From assembly GCA_947175455.1 (NCBI GenBank), contig CAMWMW010000060.1, positions 1-8,043 of the forward strand: a DNA stretch of 8,043 nucleotides, given 5' to 3'. Both the position numbers and the translations under genes were made by a program. This document shows, in pieces, positions 7,411 through 8,043 of the stretch. This DNA is from an uncultured Porphyromonadaceae bacterium. GTDB taxonomy: Bacteria; Bacteroidota; Bacteroidia; Bacteroidales; Muribaculaceae. The notes beneath the pieces were generated by a model. The model made no database searches. It saw only the letters and a program-made list of their open reading frames with translations, and had not been told where the DNA came from. Numbering within the stretch: position 1 is the stretch's first letter; every line of letters starts with the position of its first letter.

Positions 7411-8043
7411 ATGACTCTGACAAGACATTTTGAAGTATCACCGGTGAAATTCTTCAAAGGTCTGACACGCCATATGGCAAGGACACCGGAAAACAAGACG
7501 GCGACTGATTATTCAATGAAATGGGAGACAGAAAGAGCCAAGGCACTTGAGAGTCATAACAACTATGTAATACAAAAGTCCGGTTGGTCGGAAATGGCGG
7601 CATTCCGCCATTTGCTTGAAAAGCTTCCGCCTTCATATAACCTCTTTCTTTCCAACGGAACAGCCGTAAGATACGGACAGCTCTTCACTGACAGGATTCC
7701 TCACGCGTCTTTCGGTTGCCGTGGGGTCTCGGGAATTGACGGGACAACGGCAACAGCCGCAGGATGCGCCATGGCATATAACGGACCGACTTTGCTCATC
7801 AGCGGAGACATGTCTATGGCATATGATACCGGAGTTCTCGGAATGCCACATTTGCCGGCGGATTTCAAGATCGCAGTCATAAACAACAAAGGTGGAGGAA
7901 TATTCAGATTCATACCGTCTACACGAAATTGCAGCGGAAGAGATGAACTGTTCTGTGCTTCGCCGGATCTCCCTCTGGAAGGTTTGGCAGAATCATACGG
8001 ATGGGCATATATCAAGGCAGAATACATGATGGAACTGGAGGAA
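7411..8043 (+). CDS. menD: menD 3' fragment: open frame after the stops, possible restart at ATG 7411
   Basis: This is the C-terminal half of MenD in the same frame as the first half. The open frame begins at 7357, just after the TAA, and its first ATG is at 7411 (MTLTRHFEV). It runs to the window edge without a stop, giving 211 visible residues from that ATG. It holds the thiamine diphosphate-binding domain: SNGTAVRYGQLF near full-length codons 411-422, GVSGID at 435-440, GDMS at 462-465 and NNKGGGIF at 488-495. The Gly-Asp to Asn spacing of about 26 residues is right for this cofactor site. There is no visible ribosome-binding signal, and whether the fragment is ever made is unknown. Gene callers would probably report it as a separate or partial MenD. 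Confidence 0.55.
   Translation, partial: MTLTRHFEVSPVKFFKGLTRHMARTPENKTATDYSMKWETERAKALESHNNYVIQKSGWSEMAAFRHLLEKLPPSYNLFLSNGTAVRYGQLFTDRIPHASFGCRGVSGIDGTTATAAGCAMAYNGPTLLISGDMSMAYDTGVLGMPHLPADFKIAVINNKGGGIFRFIPSTRNCSGRDELFCASPDLPLEGLAESYGWAYIKAEYMMELEE

Larger units (their letters stand above)
6421..8043 (+). pseudogene. menD: menD interrupted by two in-frame stops, 3' end cut by window edge
   Basis: MenD (SEPHCHC synthase) uses thiamine diphosphate to join 2-oxoglutarate-derived succinic semialdehyde to isochorismate, an early committed step of menaquinone synthesis. Read straight through, codons 1-541 form a MenD that lacks only a few C-terminal residues, judging by a family length of about 555-580. 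The reading is broken by TAG at codon 302 (7324-7326) and TAA at codon 312 (7354-7356). There is no insertion or deletion. After the stops the same frame stays open for 229 codons to the window end. The left side has SPGSRN, DER with the cofactor-activating Glu63, TSGTA and ADRP. The right side has GVSGID, GDMS and NNKGGG. A MenD needs both the Glu63 side and the right-hand thiamine diphosphate site, so the truncated product should be inactive. Lack of other decay means the lesion is recent, an artefact, or somehow tolerated. Confidence 0.82.

Overview
The window is a gene-dense, single-direction (+ strand) stretch of bacterial chromosome. All recognisable proteins look like Bacteroidota/Bacteroidales homologues, with gut families such as Muribaculaceae or Bacteroidaceae most likely. 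Examples are the NadE with fused amidase and synthetase domains, the Fmt with its NLHGSLLP...EIDTGD pattern, a ClC with C-terminal CBS domains, and a four-helix polyprenyl glycosylphosphotransferase. Starts lack Shine-Dalgarno sequences, which also fits that phylum. The taxonomic call is inference from remembered homologues, not from a search. The genetic code appears standard: the intact genes end in TAA or TAG.

Layout: (1) 1-1550, the 3' three-quarters or more of nadE, cut by the window edge; (2) 1595-2152, a short TsaC/YrdC-type threonylcarbamoyl-AMP synthase starting at GTG; (3) 2190-3620, a membrane-bound initiating sugar-phosphate transferase; (4) 3658-5457, a ClC-type anion channel/antiporter with a CBS pair; (5) 5460-6428, fmt; (6) 6421-8043, menD, running off the right edge. 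The gaps between genes are 44, 37, 37 and 2 nt, followed by an 8-nt overlap, so this reads as one potential transcription unit. I found no RNA gene, mobile element, CRISPR array, long repeat, convincing promoter or convincing terminator, and no gap over 300 bases lacks a gene.

The genes share housekeeping themes rather than one pathway. These are NAD synthesis, tRNA t6A modification, formylation of initiator tRNA, menaquinone synthesis, the first step of a lipid-linked glycan, and anion/proton transport.

The most notable observation is in menD. Two in-frame stops, TAG at 7324-7326 and TAA at 7354-7356, interrupt a gene that otherwise stays in frame and keeps its MenD motifs on both sides (SPGSRN and DER before; GVSGID, GDMS and NNKGGG after). 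This is a very recent pseudogene, a sequencing or assembly artefact, a split gene, or less likely a readthrough case. If real, the strain may be unable to make its own menaquinone. I saw no convincing sign of a new defence system or mobile system in this window.
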